From positions 558,001 through 622,000 of the forward strand of contig NZ_LT837803.1 in assembly GCF_900174485.1 (NCBI RefSeq): a stretch of 64,000 nt of DNA. Reading direction: 5' to 3'. The notes beneath the pieces were generated by a model, which was not told the DNA's origin, made no database searches, and saw nothing but the letters and a program-made list of their open reading frames with translations. The position numbers and the translations under genes were made by a program. The DNA comes from Sterolibacterium denitrificans. Its GTDB lineage: Bacteria; Pseudomonadota; Gammaproteobacteria; Burkholderiales; Rhodocyclaceae. Positions 25,930 through 36,934 of this stretch are shown one piece after another; the stretch's first letter is position 1, and each line of letters starts with the position of its first letter.

Positions 25930-28098
25930 TCAGGCGCGGCGTGCCTTGCGGATTTCTTCCAGTACGCGCTGCGCCGAATCCTCGATGCGCGTACCCGGGC
26001 CGAAGATGGCCTTGGCGCCGGCGGCGTAGAGGGCATCGTAGTCCTGCGCCGGGATGACGCCGCCGGCGAAGACGATGATGTCGTCTGCGCCCTGCGCCTT
26101 CAGCGCCTGGATCAGTTGCGGCACCAGGGTCTTGTGGCCGGCGGCCAGCGACGAGCAGCCGACGGCATGCACGTCGTTCTCGATGGCCAGGCGCGCGGCT
26201 TCTTCCGGCGTCTGGAAGAGCGGGCCGACGTCGATGTCGAAGCCGAGATCGGCGAAGGCCGTGGCGACGACCTTGGCGCCGCGGTCGTGGCCGTCCTGGC
26301 CGAGCTTGGCGATCATCACGCGCGGGCGGCGGCCTTCCTCTTCCTTGAATTTCTCGATGTCGGCCTTGAGTGTTTCCCAGCTTTGCTGTCCTTCCACGAC
26401 GCCTCCATAGACACCCGAGATGGTCTGATTGTTGGCGCGGAAGCGGCCGAACACCTTTTCCAGCGCATCCGATACTTCGCCCAGCGTGGCGCGCAGGCGC
26501 ATGGCCTTGACGGTCAGATCGAGCAGGTTGCCTTCGCCCGTTTCGGCGCACTGTGTCAGCGCGTCGAGCGCCGCCTGCACCGCCGCGTTGTCGCGTGTGG
26601 CGCGGATCTTCTGGATGCTGGCGATCTGCGCCTCGCGCACGGCGTGGTTGTCGATGTCGAGAATCTCGATCTCGTCTTCCTTGGCGAGCTTGTACTTGTT
26701 CACGCCGACGATGACGTCCTTGCCCGAGTCGATGCGCGCCTGCTTGTCGGCGGCGCAGGTCTCGACCTGCATCTTGGCCCAGCCGGATTCGACGGCCTTG
26801 GTCATGCCGCCCATCGCCTCGATTTCCTCGATGATGCTCCAGGCCTTGTCGGCCATGTCCTGGGTGAGCTTTTCCATCATGTAGGAGCCGGCCCAGGGAT
26901 CGACGACGTTGCAGATGTGGGTCTCTTCCTGAATGATGAGCTGCGTGTTGCGGGCGATGCGCGCCGAGAAGTCGGTTGGCAGCGCAATGGCTTCGTCCAG
27001 CGCGTTGGTGTGCAGCGATTGGGTGCCGCCGAACACTGCCGCCATCGCTTCGATCGTCGTGCGCACGACGTTGTTGTAGGGATCCTGTTCGGTCAACGAC
27101 CAGCCTGAAGTCTGGCTGTGCGTGCGCAGCATCATCGACTTCGGGCTCTTGGCGTTGAAGCCGCTCATGATGCGATGCCACAAGAGGCGCGCGGCGCGCA
27201 TCTTGGCGATTTCGAGATAGAAGTTCATGCCCACCGCCCAGAAGAACGACAGGCGGCCGGCGAAGGTGTCGACGTCCATGCCCGAGGCCACGCCGGTGCG
27301 CACGTACTCCATGCCGTCGGCCAGGGTGAAGGCCAGTTCGATCGCCTGGTTCGCGCCGGCTTCCTGGATGTGGTAGCCGGAAATCGAAATCGAGTTGAAC
27401 TTCGGCATGTGCTGCGCCGTGTAGCCGAAGATGTCGGCGATGATCTTCATCGACGGCTTGGGCGGGTAGATGTAGGTGTTGCGGACCATGAACTCCTTGA
27501 GGATGTCGTTCTGGATGGTCCCGGTGAGCTGCTCCTGCGCAACGCCCTGTTCCTCGGCGGCGACGATGTAGCCGGCCAGCACCGGCAGCACGGCGCCGTT
27601 CATGGTCATCGAAACGGAAATCTTGTCGAGCGGAATGCCGTTGAACAGTACCTTCATGTCCTCGACCGAGTCGATGGCCACGCCGGCCTTGCCGACGTCG
27701 CCGACGACGCGCGGATTATCGGAATCGTAGCCGCGGTGGGTGGCCAGGTCGAAGGCCACCGACACGCCCTGGCCGCCGGCGGCGAGCGCCTTGCGGTAGA
27801 AGGCGTTGGAGGCTTCGGCGGTCGAGAAGCCGGCGTACTGGCGGATGGTCCACGGCTTCACCGCGTACATCGTCGCCTGCGGGCCGCGCAGGAAGGGCGC
27901 GAAGCCGGGCAGCGTGTCGGCGTAGGGCAGATTTTCGGTGTCCGCCTGGGTGTACAGCGGTTTGACGGTGATGCCTTCGGGCGTGGTCCAGTTGAGCTTG
28001 TCCAGATTGCCTTCCGGCGCCGACTTGGCCGCGGCCTTGGCCCAGGTTTCGAGAGAGGGGATCTGGATTTCGGTATGGGTGGCGCTTGGTTTGGTCAT
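25930..28098 (-). CDS. mcm: Methylmalonyl-CoA mutase, single-chain
   Basis: A 722-residue mutase with both parts in one chain. The N-terminal TIM barrel has [26 protein letters not shown] as landmark blocks, [15 protein letters not shown] and [12 protein letters not shown]. The C-terminal B12 domain has [20 protein letters not shown], where DGHDRG is the base-off cobalamin His motif, and then [10 protein letters not shown]. It converts methylmalonyl-CoA to succinyl-CoA. ATG 28098 gives the family N-terminus. No epimerase gene is in the window. It heads a leftward operon with meaB, pccB and pccA, a full propionyl-CoA to succinyl-CoA route apart from the epimerase. Confidence 0.95.
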   Translation of the reverse strand: MTKPSATHTEIQIPSLETWAKAAAKSAPEGNLDKLNWTTPEGITVKPLYTQADTENLPYADTLPGFAPFLRGPQATMYAVKPWTIRQYAGFSTAEASNAFYRKALAAGGQGVSVAFDLATHRGYDSDNPRVVGDVGKAGVAIDSVEDMKVLFNGIPLDKISVSMTMNGAVLPVLAGYIVAAEEQGVAQEQLTGTIQNDILKEFMVRNTYIYPPKPSMKIIADIFGYTAQHMPKFNSISISGYHIQEAGANQAIELAFTLADGMEYVRTGVASGMDVDTFAGRLSFFWAVGMNFYLEIAKMRAARLLWHRIMSGFNAKSPKSMMLRTHSQTSGWSLTEQDPYNNVVRTTIEAMAAVFGGTQSLHTNALDEAIALPTDFSARIARNTQLIIQEETHICNVVDPWAGSYMMEKLTQDMADKAWSIIEEIEAMGGMTKAVESGWAKMQVETCAADKQARIDSGKDVIVGVNKYKLAKEDEIEILDIDNHAVREAQIASIQKIRATRDNAAVQAALDALTQCAETGEGNLLDLTVKAMRLRATLGEVSDALEKVFGRFRANNQTISGVYGGVVEGQQSWETLKADIEKFKEEEGRRPRVMIAKLGQDGHDRGAKVVATAFADLGFDIDVGPLFQTPEEAARLAIENDVHAVGCSSLAAGHKTLVPQLIQALKAQGADDIIVFAGGVIPAQDYDALYAAGAKAIFGPGTRIEDSAQRVLEEIRKARRA

Positions 28099-28222
28099 GG
28101 TGGATTTTTGCGCGAAAGACCCGGGAGGGTCGGCAGGCTCGAACCGTGGATGAAACGGAAGCAACGAAAGCAACGGAAAAAGTGGCCGGGCAGATGCGCG
28201 ATCTGGACAGTAAAGGAGCGGA

Positions 28223-28251
28223 ATAATAACGTACACACAATGGTCTAGCAA
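28223..28251 (-). promoter_or_regulatory. Candidate sigma-70 promoter of the mutase operon
   Basis: On the minus strand, TTGCTA (28251-28246) and TATTAT (28228-28223) are separated by exactly 17 bp. The -10 matches five of six consensus positions. The leader to the mutase start would be about 118 nt. A 7-bp inverted repeat (ACAATGG 28237-28243 / CCATTGT 28261-28267) surrounds the -35 and could be an operator. The rest of the 350-bp gap 28099-28448 holds no gene I can support; a TATAAT at 28340-28345 on the plus strand may serve the M48 gene but lacks a good -35. Confidence 0.45.
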
Positions 28252-28448
28252 TACGCTAAGCCATTGTTTCTCAGGACTGATTCCTCATTTTTGGGGATTC
28301 CTCCGGTTGTCTGCAAGCACCCGTCTTCGGTCGGCGGGATATAATTTTCGGCATTCGTTTGTTTTTGCCCATCTGTCGAAATCGTGCCACGAAGCCACGA
28401 AAACAGGACAGAACCGAACCGAGAACCAACCGTCTGCCCTTGCTCGCC

Positions 28449-29297
28449 ATGCGAAACGTCCTGTCCAGGCTCTTCCGCCGTTATTCGCTGGCCAGCGCCG
28501 GCGTCCTGCTCCTTTCCTGCGGCAGCGGAACGGAGGTCATCTCCCATGTACAGGCCAATGACGGCATCCAGATCGGCAAGCCGTCGAAGTTGCGGCAACT
28601 GGTGCCGGCAGAAAGTCTGGAGCGCCAGGCCAGCACCGAATATGCGAAGCTCAAGCAGGAGGCCGCCAGCAAGCGCGCCCTGGCGCCGGACAATCATCCC
28701 CAGTTGCTGCGTTTGCGGGCGATTGCCGCGCGCATGACGCCGCTGGCCGCGCAATACAACCCGCGCGCGGCGCAATGGCAGTGGGAAATCAATCTGATCG
28801 GCTCGAAGCAGGCCAATGCCTTCTGCATGCCGGGCGGCAAGATCGCCTTCTTCAGCGGCCTGCTCGATGAGCTGCAACTGAGCGATGACGAGGTGGCCAT
28901 GGTCATGGGCCATGAAATCGCCCACGCCCTGCGCGAGCATGCGCGTGCCCAGACGGCCAAGAGCGGCTTGACCAGCCTCGGCGCCGACCTGCTCGGCCAG
29001 CTCATCGGGCAGGGCAAGTTTGCCGGCGCTTTCCGCGTCGGCGGCGATCTGCTCAATCTGCGCTTTTCGCGTGACGATGAAAGCGATGCCGACCTCGTTG
29101 GCCTGGACCTTGCCGCCCGCGCCGGTTTCGATCCGCGTGCCGGCATCACGTTGTGGCAGAAGATGGATGCGGCCAGCCGCGGCGCGCCGCCGCAGTGGTT
29201 GTCGACCCACCCTTCGGGGCCGAATCGCATCCGCGAAATCGAACAGCATCTGCCGCAGGTGATGCCCCTGTACGAAAGGGCGGCCAGCCGCCGCTGA
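28449..29297 (+). CDS. M48 family metallopeptidase, probable lipoprotein
   Basis: A 282-residue zinc protease. The N-terminus MRNVLSRLFRRYSLASAGVLLLSC ends in a lipobox (LLSC), so it is probably an outer-membrane lipoprotein facing the periplasm. The zinc motif HEIAHALREHAR (HExxH) and the third ligand in DDESDADLVGLDLA are typical of M48 (Oma1/LoiP/YcaL-like). FCMPGGKIAFFSGLL just upstream is also conserved. It probably removes misfolded envelope proteins. ATG 28449 gives a proper signal peptide. Confidence 0.88.
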   Translation: MRNVLSRLFRRYSLASAGVLLLSCGSGTEVISHVQANDGIQIGKPSKLRQLVPAESLERQASTEYAKLKQEAASKRALAPDNHPQLLRLRAIAARMTPLAAQYNPRAAQWQWEINLIGSKQANAFCMPGGKIAFFSGLLDELQLSDDEVAMVMGHEIAHALREHARAQTAKSGLTSLGADLLGQLIGQGKFAGAFRVGGDLLNLRFSRDDESDADLVGLDLAARAGFDPRAGITLWQKMDAASRGAPPQWLSTHPSGPNRIREIEQHLPQVMPLYERAASRR

Positions 29298-29361
29298 GTG
29301 CGGGGCCACGATGCCACGCTGGGCGCGGCGGGTCGTTTCCTCGCTCGTGTATATTTCCCGC

Positions 29362-30627
29362 ATGACCGCCACCACGCCTGTCCGCAGCACCGTCGCTCTG
29401 GCGGCGCTGCCTGCGCTTGCGCCATTGGTCGGCATCGACCGGCCGCTGAGCGTGTCGGAGTATTGCCACGCAGCCGTCGGTCATCATCCGCAGTCGCATC
29501 TGCGAGCGCGTGAGGCGGTCGTCGTGCTGGAGGGCTGCGGCACGGTGGATCCGGCCGCCTGGCAGGCGGCGCTCGATCGGGTCGCGGCGGTGAATCCGGG
29601 GACGCGCCTGCGTTTGCTCGGCAAGCGCCGGCGCGCGCGCTGGGTCAGCGACGGCCCGCCGCCGCAACTGCGCGTGGTCGACGACTGCGCCTGGGACGGC
29701 CGCTGCAGCGCAGGCGCCGAGGCGCTGTTTGCCGGGCGGCTGGCGCTGGAAGCCGGCCAGGTGGCGGAAGTCATCGCCGTTCGCGCCCATCCGCAGGCCG
29801 GCGAGATGAAGCTGATCTTCCGCGTCTCGCATGCGGCGATGGACGGCGTCGGCGTCATTCATTTCATGCAGGAGACTTTCCGCGCCCTGCGCGGCGACCC
29901 CCTGCTTGGCAGCAATGCAGGCTTTACGGATACGGAACTGATGCTCAGCGCATCGCGGCCGGTCACCTGGCCGCCCAGGGCGCAGCTTGCCCACATGACG
30001 GGCGGGGCACAGGGCGATGAGCGCGGCGGCATCTGGCGCCGCATCAGCATCGAGGGGCCGCAGCCCAATCTGTTGCCGCGTTTGGTTGCGCTGCTCGGGG
30101 AATATGCCCATCGGCACAGCGACAAAATCGCGCGGATTGTCATGCCGTCCAATCTGCGTCGGCATGCGCCGAAGTTGCTGGCAACGGCGAACTTCGTCAA
30201 CACGCTGTATTTCGACTTGCCGGCCGGCGCCGATCTGGACGTCGAAGACATCAAGGAACGCTTGCGGGTCTTGCATGACGACAATGCCGACCTGAATTTC
30301 CACAGGATGTTCGAGCTGCTGCGCCATCTGCCGTTCGCCTGGCTGGATGGCATGCTGGGCGTCACCGAGAAGAGTTATCGCAGCGGCAGGTTTTTTGAAA
30401 CCGCCGTGCTGTCGATGTTGGGCTCGTACAAGAAGAGCCAGTTCAGCGGCGGCGGGTTCGCGGCCACGACCCTGTACGTCCTGCCGCAACTGGACAATGT
30501 TTTCCTCATGGTTGCCGGGCTGCAGGGCAACTACGAAATTACCGTCGGCATGCGCCGGGTCTTTGCCAGCAACGGCCGGCTGGAGGATTTTCTGGCGTAT
30601 CTGGAGCAGCGGCTCAAGATGGGTTGA
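29362..30627 (+). CDS. Condensation-domain / CoA-dependent acyltransferase superfamily protein
   Basis: About 421 residues from ATG 29362 (29311 also possible). SHAAMDGVGVIHFMQ near 156 matches the HxxxDG catalytic motif of the chloramphenicol acetyltransferase-like fold used by NRPS condensation domains, wax ester synthases and PapA-type acyltransferases; His157 and Asp161 are in place. NFVNTLYFDLPAGADL near the middle resembles the second-subdomain latch. No carrier-protein or NRPS gene is near. The acyl donor and acceptor are unknown. Lipid or sterol ester formation would suit the organism, but nothing here proves it. Confidence 0.55.
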   Translation: MTATTPVRSTVALAALPALAPLVGIDRPLSVSEYCHAAVGHHPQSHLRAREAVVVLEGCGTVDPAAWQAALDRVAAVNPGTRLRLLGKRRRARWVSDGPPPQLRVVDDCAWDGRCSAGAEALFAGRLALEAGQVAEVIAVRAHPQAGEMKLIFRVSHAAMDGVGVIHFMQETFRALRGDPLLGSNAGFTDTELMLSASRPVTWPPRAQLAHMTGGAQGDERGGIWRRISIEGPQPNLLPRLVALLGEYAHRHSDKIARIVMPSNLRRHAPKLLATANFVNTLYFDLPAGADLDVEDIKERLRVLHDDNADLNFHRMFELLRHLPFAWLDGMLGVTEKSYRSGRFFETAVLSMLGSYKKSQFSGGGFAATTLYVLPQLDNVFLMVAGLQGNYEITVGMRRVFASNGRLEDFLAYLEQRLKMG

Positions 30628-30638
30628 GCGCGGGTTGA

Positions 30639-30673
30639 GCGCCGTTGCCCGATGGTGTGTCAGGCAACGGCGC
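30639..30673. repeat. 11-bp perfect inverted repeat between convergent genes
   Basis: GCGCCGTTGCC (30639-30649) and GGCAACGGCGC (30663-30673) flank a 13-nt loop, just after the acyltransferase stop and before the thiolase stop. It lacks a T run on either side, so it may stall or protect transcripts rather than be a classical terminator. Confidence 0.6.
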
Positions 30674-30695
30674 GGGATATTTCAGATTTCAGATA

Positions 30696-31898
30696 TCAAA
30701 TGACCTCGAACAGTCCGGCCGCGCCCATGCCGCCGCCGATGCACATCGAGACGACCGCATAGCGCTCGCCGCGCCGCCGCGCTTCGAGCAGCGCCGTGGC
30801 CACCAGGCGCGCGCCCGACATGCCGAAGGGGTGGCCGATGGCAATCGCGCCGCCATTCACGTTCAGGCGGTCGTTGGGAATGCCCAGTTGATCGCGGCAA
30901 TACACCACTTGGCAGGCGAAGGCTTCGTTGATTTCCCAGATGCCGATGTCGGAGACTTTCAGATTGTGGCGCTGCAGCAGCTTCGGAATGGCGAACACCG
31001 GGCCGATGCCCATTTCGTCCGGCTTGCAGCCGACCACGGCGAGGCCGCGATAGGCGCCCAGCGGCTGCAGGCCGCGTTCGCGCGCCATGTCGCGGCTCAT
31101 CAGGACGGATACCGATGCGCCGTCGGAGAGTTGCGAGGCATTGCCGGCGGTGATGTAGCGGCCTTCCTTGACCCACTTGCCATCCTTCCACACCGTTTTC
31201 AGGCTGCTCAGGCTTTCCAGCGTGGTGTCTGCGCGCGCGCCTTCGTCCTTGTCCAGGGTCACGCTCTGCTTTTCGGTGGGATTGCCCTCCTTGTCGAAAA
31301 GCTGCTTTTCCACCGTCATCGGCACGATTTCGTCGCCGAACTTGCCGGCCGCGGCCGCGGCGGCGTAACGCTGTTGGCTTTGCAGGGCGTATTCATCCTG
31401 GGCGGCGCGCGAGATGTCGTAGCGTTCGGAGACGATCTCGGCGGTTTCGATCATCGGGATGTAGGCCGCCGGCTCGGCGGCGACGGCCGCCTTCGACACC
31501 GAGCGGTGGGCGTTCTTGTACTTGTTCTGCACCAGTGAAATGGTCTCCAGGCCGCCGGCCACCAGCACGTCGGCCTCGCCGCAGATGATGGTCTTGGCCG
31601 CATCGGCGATGGCGATCATGCCCGAGGAGCACATGCGATCCAGCGCCATGCCCGGCACTTCGCGCGGCAGGCCGGCGACGTAGCCGGCCAGGCGGCCGAC
31701 GGTATAGCCCTGAGTGCCTTGCTGGGCAGCGATGCCCAGGATCACGTCCTCGACTTCGGCCGGATCGATCCTGGCGCGCTCGACGGCCGCGCGGATCACA
31801 TGGCCGCCCAGGGCCGGCGCCTCGGTGTCGTTGAAGGCGCCACGATAGGCCTTGCCGATGGCGGTGCGCGCAGTGCTGACGATGACGGCTTCTTTCAT
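30696..31898 (-). CDS. Acetyl-CoA acyltransferase (thiolase)
   Basis: A 400-residue thiolase II. Nucleophile Cys90 in [40 protein letters not shown] (catalytic His) and [16 protein letters not shown] (second catalytic Cys). It cleaves 3-ketoacyl-CoA or, in reverse, makes acetoacetyl-CoA. Start 31898 gives [15 protein letters not shown], the family N-terminus. It is transcribed alone, divergent from an MFS exporter (117-bp gap). A role in side-chain beta-oxidation suits the context but the chain length specificity is not visible. Confidence 0.92.
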   Translation of the reverse strand: MKEAVIVSTARTAIGKAYRGAFNDTEAPALGGHVIRAAVERARIDPAEVEDVILGIAAQQGTQGYTVGRLAGYVAGLPREVPGMALDRMCSSGMIAIADAAKTIICGEADVLVAGGLETISLVQNKYKNAHRSVSKAAVAAEPAAYIPMIETAEIVSERYDISRAAQDEYALQSQQRYAAAAAAGKFGDEIVPMTVEKQLFDKEGNPTEKQSVTLDKDEGARADTTLESLSSLKTVWKDGKWVKEGRYITAGNASQLSDGASVSVLMSRDMARERGLQPLGAYRGLAVVGCKPDEMGIGPVFAIPKLLQRHNLKVSDIGIWEINEAFACQVVYCRDQLGIPNDRLNVNGGAIAIGHPFGMSGARLVATALLEARRRGERYAVVSMCIGGGMGAAGLFEVI

Positions 31899-32015
31899 GA
31901 GCTGACCCCGTTGAAGTGATTGAGTGATGGAACGGCTTAGCATCGCGCAATTTGCCGCAGCCGCAATCGTCCGACAAGACTAAGCATGCCGGCCAGCCGC
32001 TATACTGCTCGTTCC

Positions 32016-33446
32016 ATGTCGCAGACAGTCACTCCTCCGCCTGGCCCGCCGCAAACCGACAGCGAACGTCACAAATGGTATGTGATGGCGGTGATCGCGC
32101 TTGGCACCATCGGCGCGGTCATCCTCAGCACCAGTTTCAACGTTGCCGTGCCGGCCTTGATGCAGCATTTCCATGTCGGCAACGATGAGGTCCAACTGGC
32201 CGTCACCACGTTCATGGTGACCAGCACCATCGCCATGTTGCCCACGCCCTGGCTGATCCAGCGGTTCGGCCTGCGCGCCTCCTTCCTGGGCGCGGTGGCC
32301 TTGTTGACGGTGTCCAGCCTGGCCGGCAGTTTCAGTCCGAGTTTCAACCTGCTGCTGCTGGCGCGCAGCGTGCAGGGCATTTGTGCCGGCATCCTCTATC
32401 CGCTCGGCACGTTTGCCGTCATGTCGTTGTTTCCGCCCTCCCGGCAGGGACGGGCCTCCGGGCTGCTGGGGTTTTCCATCGTCCTCGCGCCGGCCGTTTC
32501 ACCCGCCCTGGGCGGCGTGATCATCGATCACTACGGCTGGGAGGCCGTGTTCTACATCAGCATCCCATTCTGTCTGATCGCCCTTTTCGGGGGCTGGCGC
32601 CACATGCCGGTGCACGATGCCGCGCGGCATCAGGATTTCGACTGGAGCGGCATGCTGCTGCTGTCCACGATGACGCTGGCTTTCCTTGGCACCATCACCC
32701 ATTTCCAGGGCAGCGGCGAGGGCGATCTCCTGCTTTATGGCGAGTTGCTGCTGGCGATCGGCACCCTGGCCGGTTTTCTGTATCACGCCAAACACAGTCC
32801 GCGCGCGCTGGTCGGCATCGAAATCTTCCGCCGGCCGACGCTGGTGATGGGGCTGGCCATTTCGAGCATCTACGGCTTCGGCATCTATGGTTCGACCTAT
32901 CTGATCCCGCTGTATCTGCAGACCATCATGGGCCTCAGCGCCACGCATGCCGGGGCGATCCTGGTGCCCGGCGGGATCGGTCTGGCGCTCAGTCTGCCGC
33001 TGGCCGGCTGGCTGGCCGATCGCACCTCGCCGCGTTTCGTCGTGCTCGGCGGCCTGATCATGCTGGCCTTGTCATTCGCCGGCATGGCGCTGGTGGCGGC
33101 ACGGGGCGCGTACGACTTTTTCATCGAACTGACCCTCCTCGGTCGCGTGGGCTCGGGTCTGATCATCGCTTCGCTGAATCAGGCGGCGATGCAGGGATTG
33201 CATGGCCCGCTGCTGGCCCAGTCGGCGATGTTCATCGGTTATGTGCGCCAGCTGGGCGGCGTGCTGGGCGTGGCCGCGGTCGCCGTGTATATCGCCTGGC
33301 GCAGCATCGAGCTGGGCGGCAGCAGCATGGAAAGCCATGCCCATGTTTTCGCCGAGGCTTTCCTGATCTCCACCGTCATTTTCAGTCTGGCGGCCTTCAC
33401 TGCCTGGCGCATGCGCCCCAACCGCGACAACGATACTGCGGTTTGA
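32016..33446 (+). CDS. MFS drug-efflux transporter, DHA2 (EmrB/QacA) type
   Basis: A 476-residue major facilitator with about 14 predicted helices. Motif A-like WLIQRFGLRASFLG, the motif C-like GFSIVLAPAVSPALGGVI and a central DRTSPRFVVLGG place it in the 14-helix proton antiporter group. Start 32016 (MSQTVTPPPGPP) is likely; 31986 is possible. It has no EmrA-like partner next to it. The substrate is unknown. It is convergent with the diguanylate cyclase gene, with only three bases between stops. Confidence 0.85.
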   Translation: MSQTVTPPPGPPQTDSERHKWYVMAVIALGTIGAVILSTSFNVAVPALMQHFHVGNDEVQLAVTTFMVTSTIAMLPTPWLIQRFGLRASFLGAVALLTVSSLAGSFSPSFNLLLLARSVQGICAGILYPLGTFAVMSLFPPSRQGRASGLLGFSIVLAPAVSPALGGVIIDHYGWEAVFYISIPFCLIALFGGWRHMPVHDAARHQDFDWSGMLLLSTMTLAFLGTITHFQGSGEGDLLLYGELLLAIGTLAGFLYHAKHSPRALVGIEIFRRPTLVMGLAISSIYGFGIYGSTYLIPLYLQTIMGLSATHAGAILVPGGIGLALSLPLAGWLADRTSPRFVVLGGLIMLALSFAGMALVAARGAYDFFIELTLLGRVGSGLIIASLNQAAMQGLHGPLLAQSAMFIGYVRQLGGVLGVAAVAVYIAWRSIELGGSSMESHAHVFAEAFLISTVIFSLAAFTAWRMRPNRDNDTAV

Positions 33447-33449
33447 TTT

Positions 33450-34607
33450 TCAGGCCAGTTCGATGCGGTTGCGGCCGTTGCGCTTGGCCTGGTAGAGCGC
33501 CTGGTCGGCCAGGGTGTAGAGCCGCGTGGCATCGACATGGCCTGGAGAGGACAGTGCCAGACCGGCCGACAGGGTGCAGTGCAGCGCCGTTCCGTTGGCG
33601 CGCGTCAGGGCGTGGGTCTCGACCGCCAGCCGGAAGCGCTCGGCAACTTCGACCAGCGCCTCCGACGTGGTGTCCTCGACGATCAGGGCGAATTCCTCGC
33701 CACCGACGCGGGCGAAGAAATCGCTGTCGCGCAGGGTCGATGAAATCGTTGCGGCGACATGCCGCAGCAGCGCATCGCCGACCGTGTGGCCGCAGGTGTC
33801 ATTGACCCGTTTGAAGAAATCGATGTCGATGACGGCCAGCCCCAGCCGCGTGTTGTTGCGCCGGGTGGCTTCGACGGCGCGGCGCATGGCGGCGTCGAAG
33901 GCGCGCCGGTTCGGGATGCCGGTCAGCGTATCGAGCAAGGCCATGTCGCGCAATTCGCGCCGGGTGCGATTGGCGGCCAGCAGCATGAAACCGAAGGTTT
34001 GCAGGATGCCGATCATGGCCATCGCGGCCATCGGCTGCACCCAACTCATCCAGCCCAGCACGGCTTCGATTTCGACATCCTTCGAGGCGAGGTAGATCAC
34101 CAGCAGCAGTGCCGGCCCGAGAAAAATTTCCCAGAACGAGGAAAGCGCCAGCACCAGAATCCCGCTGAGGCCTTCCTGGCGGGCGATGTGCAGTTGCAGC
34201 AGAACCAGCAACAGAATGGCCACCACATGGCCGGCAACCAGAATGATGATACCGATATAGGTGTCGGGCATGGTCTGGGCGAAATAGCCCAGGCCGGCCA
34301 GAACCAGTGTCAGGGTGATCAGGGAGGTGCGCCGGAGGGGCGGTCGTCCGGCGAATTGGCTGAGTCCGTGTACCGCCAGAAAGTCGCCCAGCACGACGAG
34401 AAAATAACCGACCACATTGACCAGCATCACCGGCAGGGGATCGCCGATGGCGATCATGCCGATGCCGAGCATGCGGCTCACCGCCCCGGCTGCCCAGTGG
34501 GCCGGGCCGCGCATGTTTTTGTGGATGCGCCAGTTGACCAGTAATACGATCAGCGAAGCTGCCAGCAAAGGCAGCAACGTGAGGGCAAAAATCTGGATCT
34601 CGAACAT
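33450..34607 (-). CDS. Membrane diguanylate cyclase
   Basis: A 385-residue protein with about six or seven hydrophobic helices in the first 200 residues and a C-terminal GGDEF domain. The active motif is GGEEF (in ARVGGEEFALIVED), preceded by RDSD at the inhibitory-site spacing and by DTLTGIPNRRAFD at the domain start. It should synthesise c-di-GMP and be subject to product inhibition. The membrane part has no domain I can name. Confidence 0.88.
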   Translation of the reverse strand: MFEIQIFALTLLPLLAASLIVLLVNWRIHKNMRGPAHWAAGAVSRMLGIGMIAIGDPLPVMLVNVVGYFLVVLGDFLAVHGLSQFAGRPPLRRTSLITLTLVLAGLGYFAQTMPDTYIGIIILVAGHVVAILLLVLLQLHIARQEGLSGILVLALSSFWEIFLGPALLLVIYLASKDVEIEAVLGWMSWVQPMAAMAMIGILQTFGFMLLAANRTRRELRDMALLDTLTGIPNRRAFDAAMRRAVEATRRNNTRLGLAVIDIDFFKRVNDTCGHTVGDALLRHVAATISSTLRDSDFFARVGGEEFALIVEDTTSEALVEVAERFRLAVETHALTRANGTALHCTLSAGLALSSPGHVDATRLYTLADQALYQAKRNGRNRIELA

Positions 34608-34713
34608 GATTCCGCATCCTATCCCAGATAGGCGTCATCGTTCCGGGTTCTTGGCGTCATCCGATGCGGACCGTCGGCGCGGGTGAGCATCGAGGCATCA
34701 ACATATCAACGCA

Positions 34714-35511
34714 TCAACGCATGTATTCGCCACCATTGGCATCGAGGCAGGCGCCGGTGATGGCGCGGGCGTAATCCGAGGCCAGCATCAGCGCCGCGCG
34801 GGCGCAGTCGTCGTCGGTGACCATCTTGCCCAGCGGGATGTTGGCCTCGATGTCCGACAGCACTGCGGCTTCGCTGCGCTTTTGGTGTTGCGCCAGCATG
34901 CGGATGGCTTGCTGCACCGGCACGCCCCACATCCAGCCCATGAAGATGCTGTTCACGCGGATGCCGTGGCGTCCGACCTCCTGGGCAAGATAGCGCGCGG
35001 CGGTTTCCTGCGCGGCCTTGGACGCGGCATAAGCGCCTTCACCCGGATAGGGTTTGCGTGTCGCCATGGTGTTGATCATGACGATGGCGCCGCCGTCGTT
35101 GCGTTTCATCTGCGCGACGACGGCCTGCGTCAGGCGCAGCGTGCCGACGACGTTGGTGTTGAAAATCCGCTGCCAGCCGTCGAGGTCGCTCTGCGCCACC
35201 GGGTCGAAACTGCCGTGCTCGTAAGCGCTGTTGATGAGTACATCGATGCGCCCGCAGCGGCGCACGGTTTCTTCCACCAGCTGTGCGCACTGGGCCGCAT
35301 CGTTGATGTCCGTCGGCACTTTGAGCACCGTGCAATCCGCTGCCGTCGCGCCCAGTGCGTGAATCGCCGCTTCCGTCGCATCGAGTTTTTCCGGCGTGCG
35401 CGCGGCGCAGACCACGGCCCGCGCGCCTTCGCGCGCCGCTTCGACGGCCAGCTTGATACCCAGCCCCGGACCGATGCCGGAGATGATGACGACTTTGTCC
35501 TTGAGCAGCAT
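34714..35511 (-). CDS. SDR family oxidoreductase with Thr replacing the catalytic Ser
   Basis: A 265-residue short-chain dehydrogenase. Cofactor site SGIGPGLGIKLA, NSAYEHGSF where NNAG is usual, and the catalytic YAASK. Counting 13 residues back from that Tyr gives Thr (INTMATRK) rather than the expected Ser. The acidic or basic residue after the second strand (CAARTPEKL) suggests NADP. It could act on a steroid or hydroxyacyl-CoA; the neighbourhood does not settle it. It is 106 bp upstream of the diguanylate cyclase and 21 bp downstream of metK, all in one direction. Confidence 0.8.
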   Translation of the reverse strand: MLLKDKVVIISGIGPGLGIKLAVEAAREGARAVVCAARTPEKLDATEAAIHALGATAADCTVLKVPTDINDAAQCAQLVEETVRRCGRIDVLINSAYEHGSFDPVAQSDLDGWQRIFNTNVVGTLRLTQAVVAQMKRNDGGAIVMINTMATRKPYPGEGAYAASKAAQETAARYLAQEVGRHGIRVNSIFMGWMWGVPVQQAIRMLAQHQKRSEAAVLSDIEANIPLGKMVTDDDCARAALMLASDYARAITGACLDANGGEYMR

Positions 35512-35532
35512 GTGCGGATCGCCTTCAGCGCG

Positions 35533-36699
<1,167 letters not shown>

Positions 36700-36724
36700 G
36701 TTGCGTGCGTCTCCTGATTGAACT

Positions 36725-36770
36725 CCCCGGATTCAGCATGACGACATGCGGCTCGCTGCAGGTTCCGGGG
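36725..36770 (-). promoter_or_regulatory. Possible structured 5' leader of metK
   Basis: Within 30-70 bp upstream of metK, the minus strand has an outer 7-bp pairing (36770-36764 with 36731-36725, CCCCGGA / TCCGGGG) enclosing a GCATG-TCGT-CATGC hairpin (36749-36736) and an alternative CAGC/GCTG pairing. It does not match a SAM or SAH riboswitch consensus that I can recall. Structure is read by eye only. Confidence 0.3.
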
Positions 36771-36934
36771 GGAGACCAGGCGACGCTTTAGCAGTATTTT
36801 GTCCGTCCGCTCACGGAAGTTCGCGGAATCTCCGCCCTGCAAGTTGTCCTGATTAACTCGGCGGAAGCGATAATGCTATCCTCTTTTGCCTTTCACGGTC
36901 AAACCGCAGGTTTCCGCCTGCGCATCCTTCAGCA

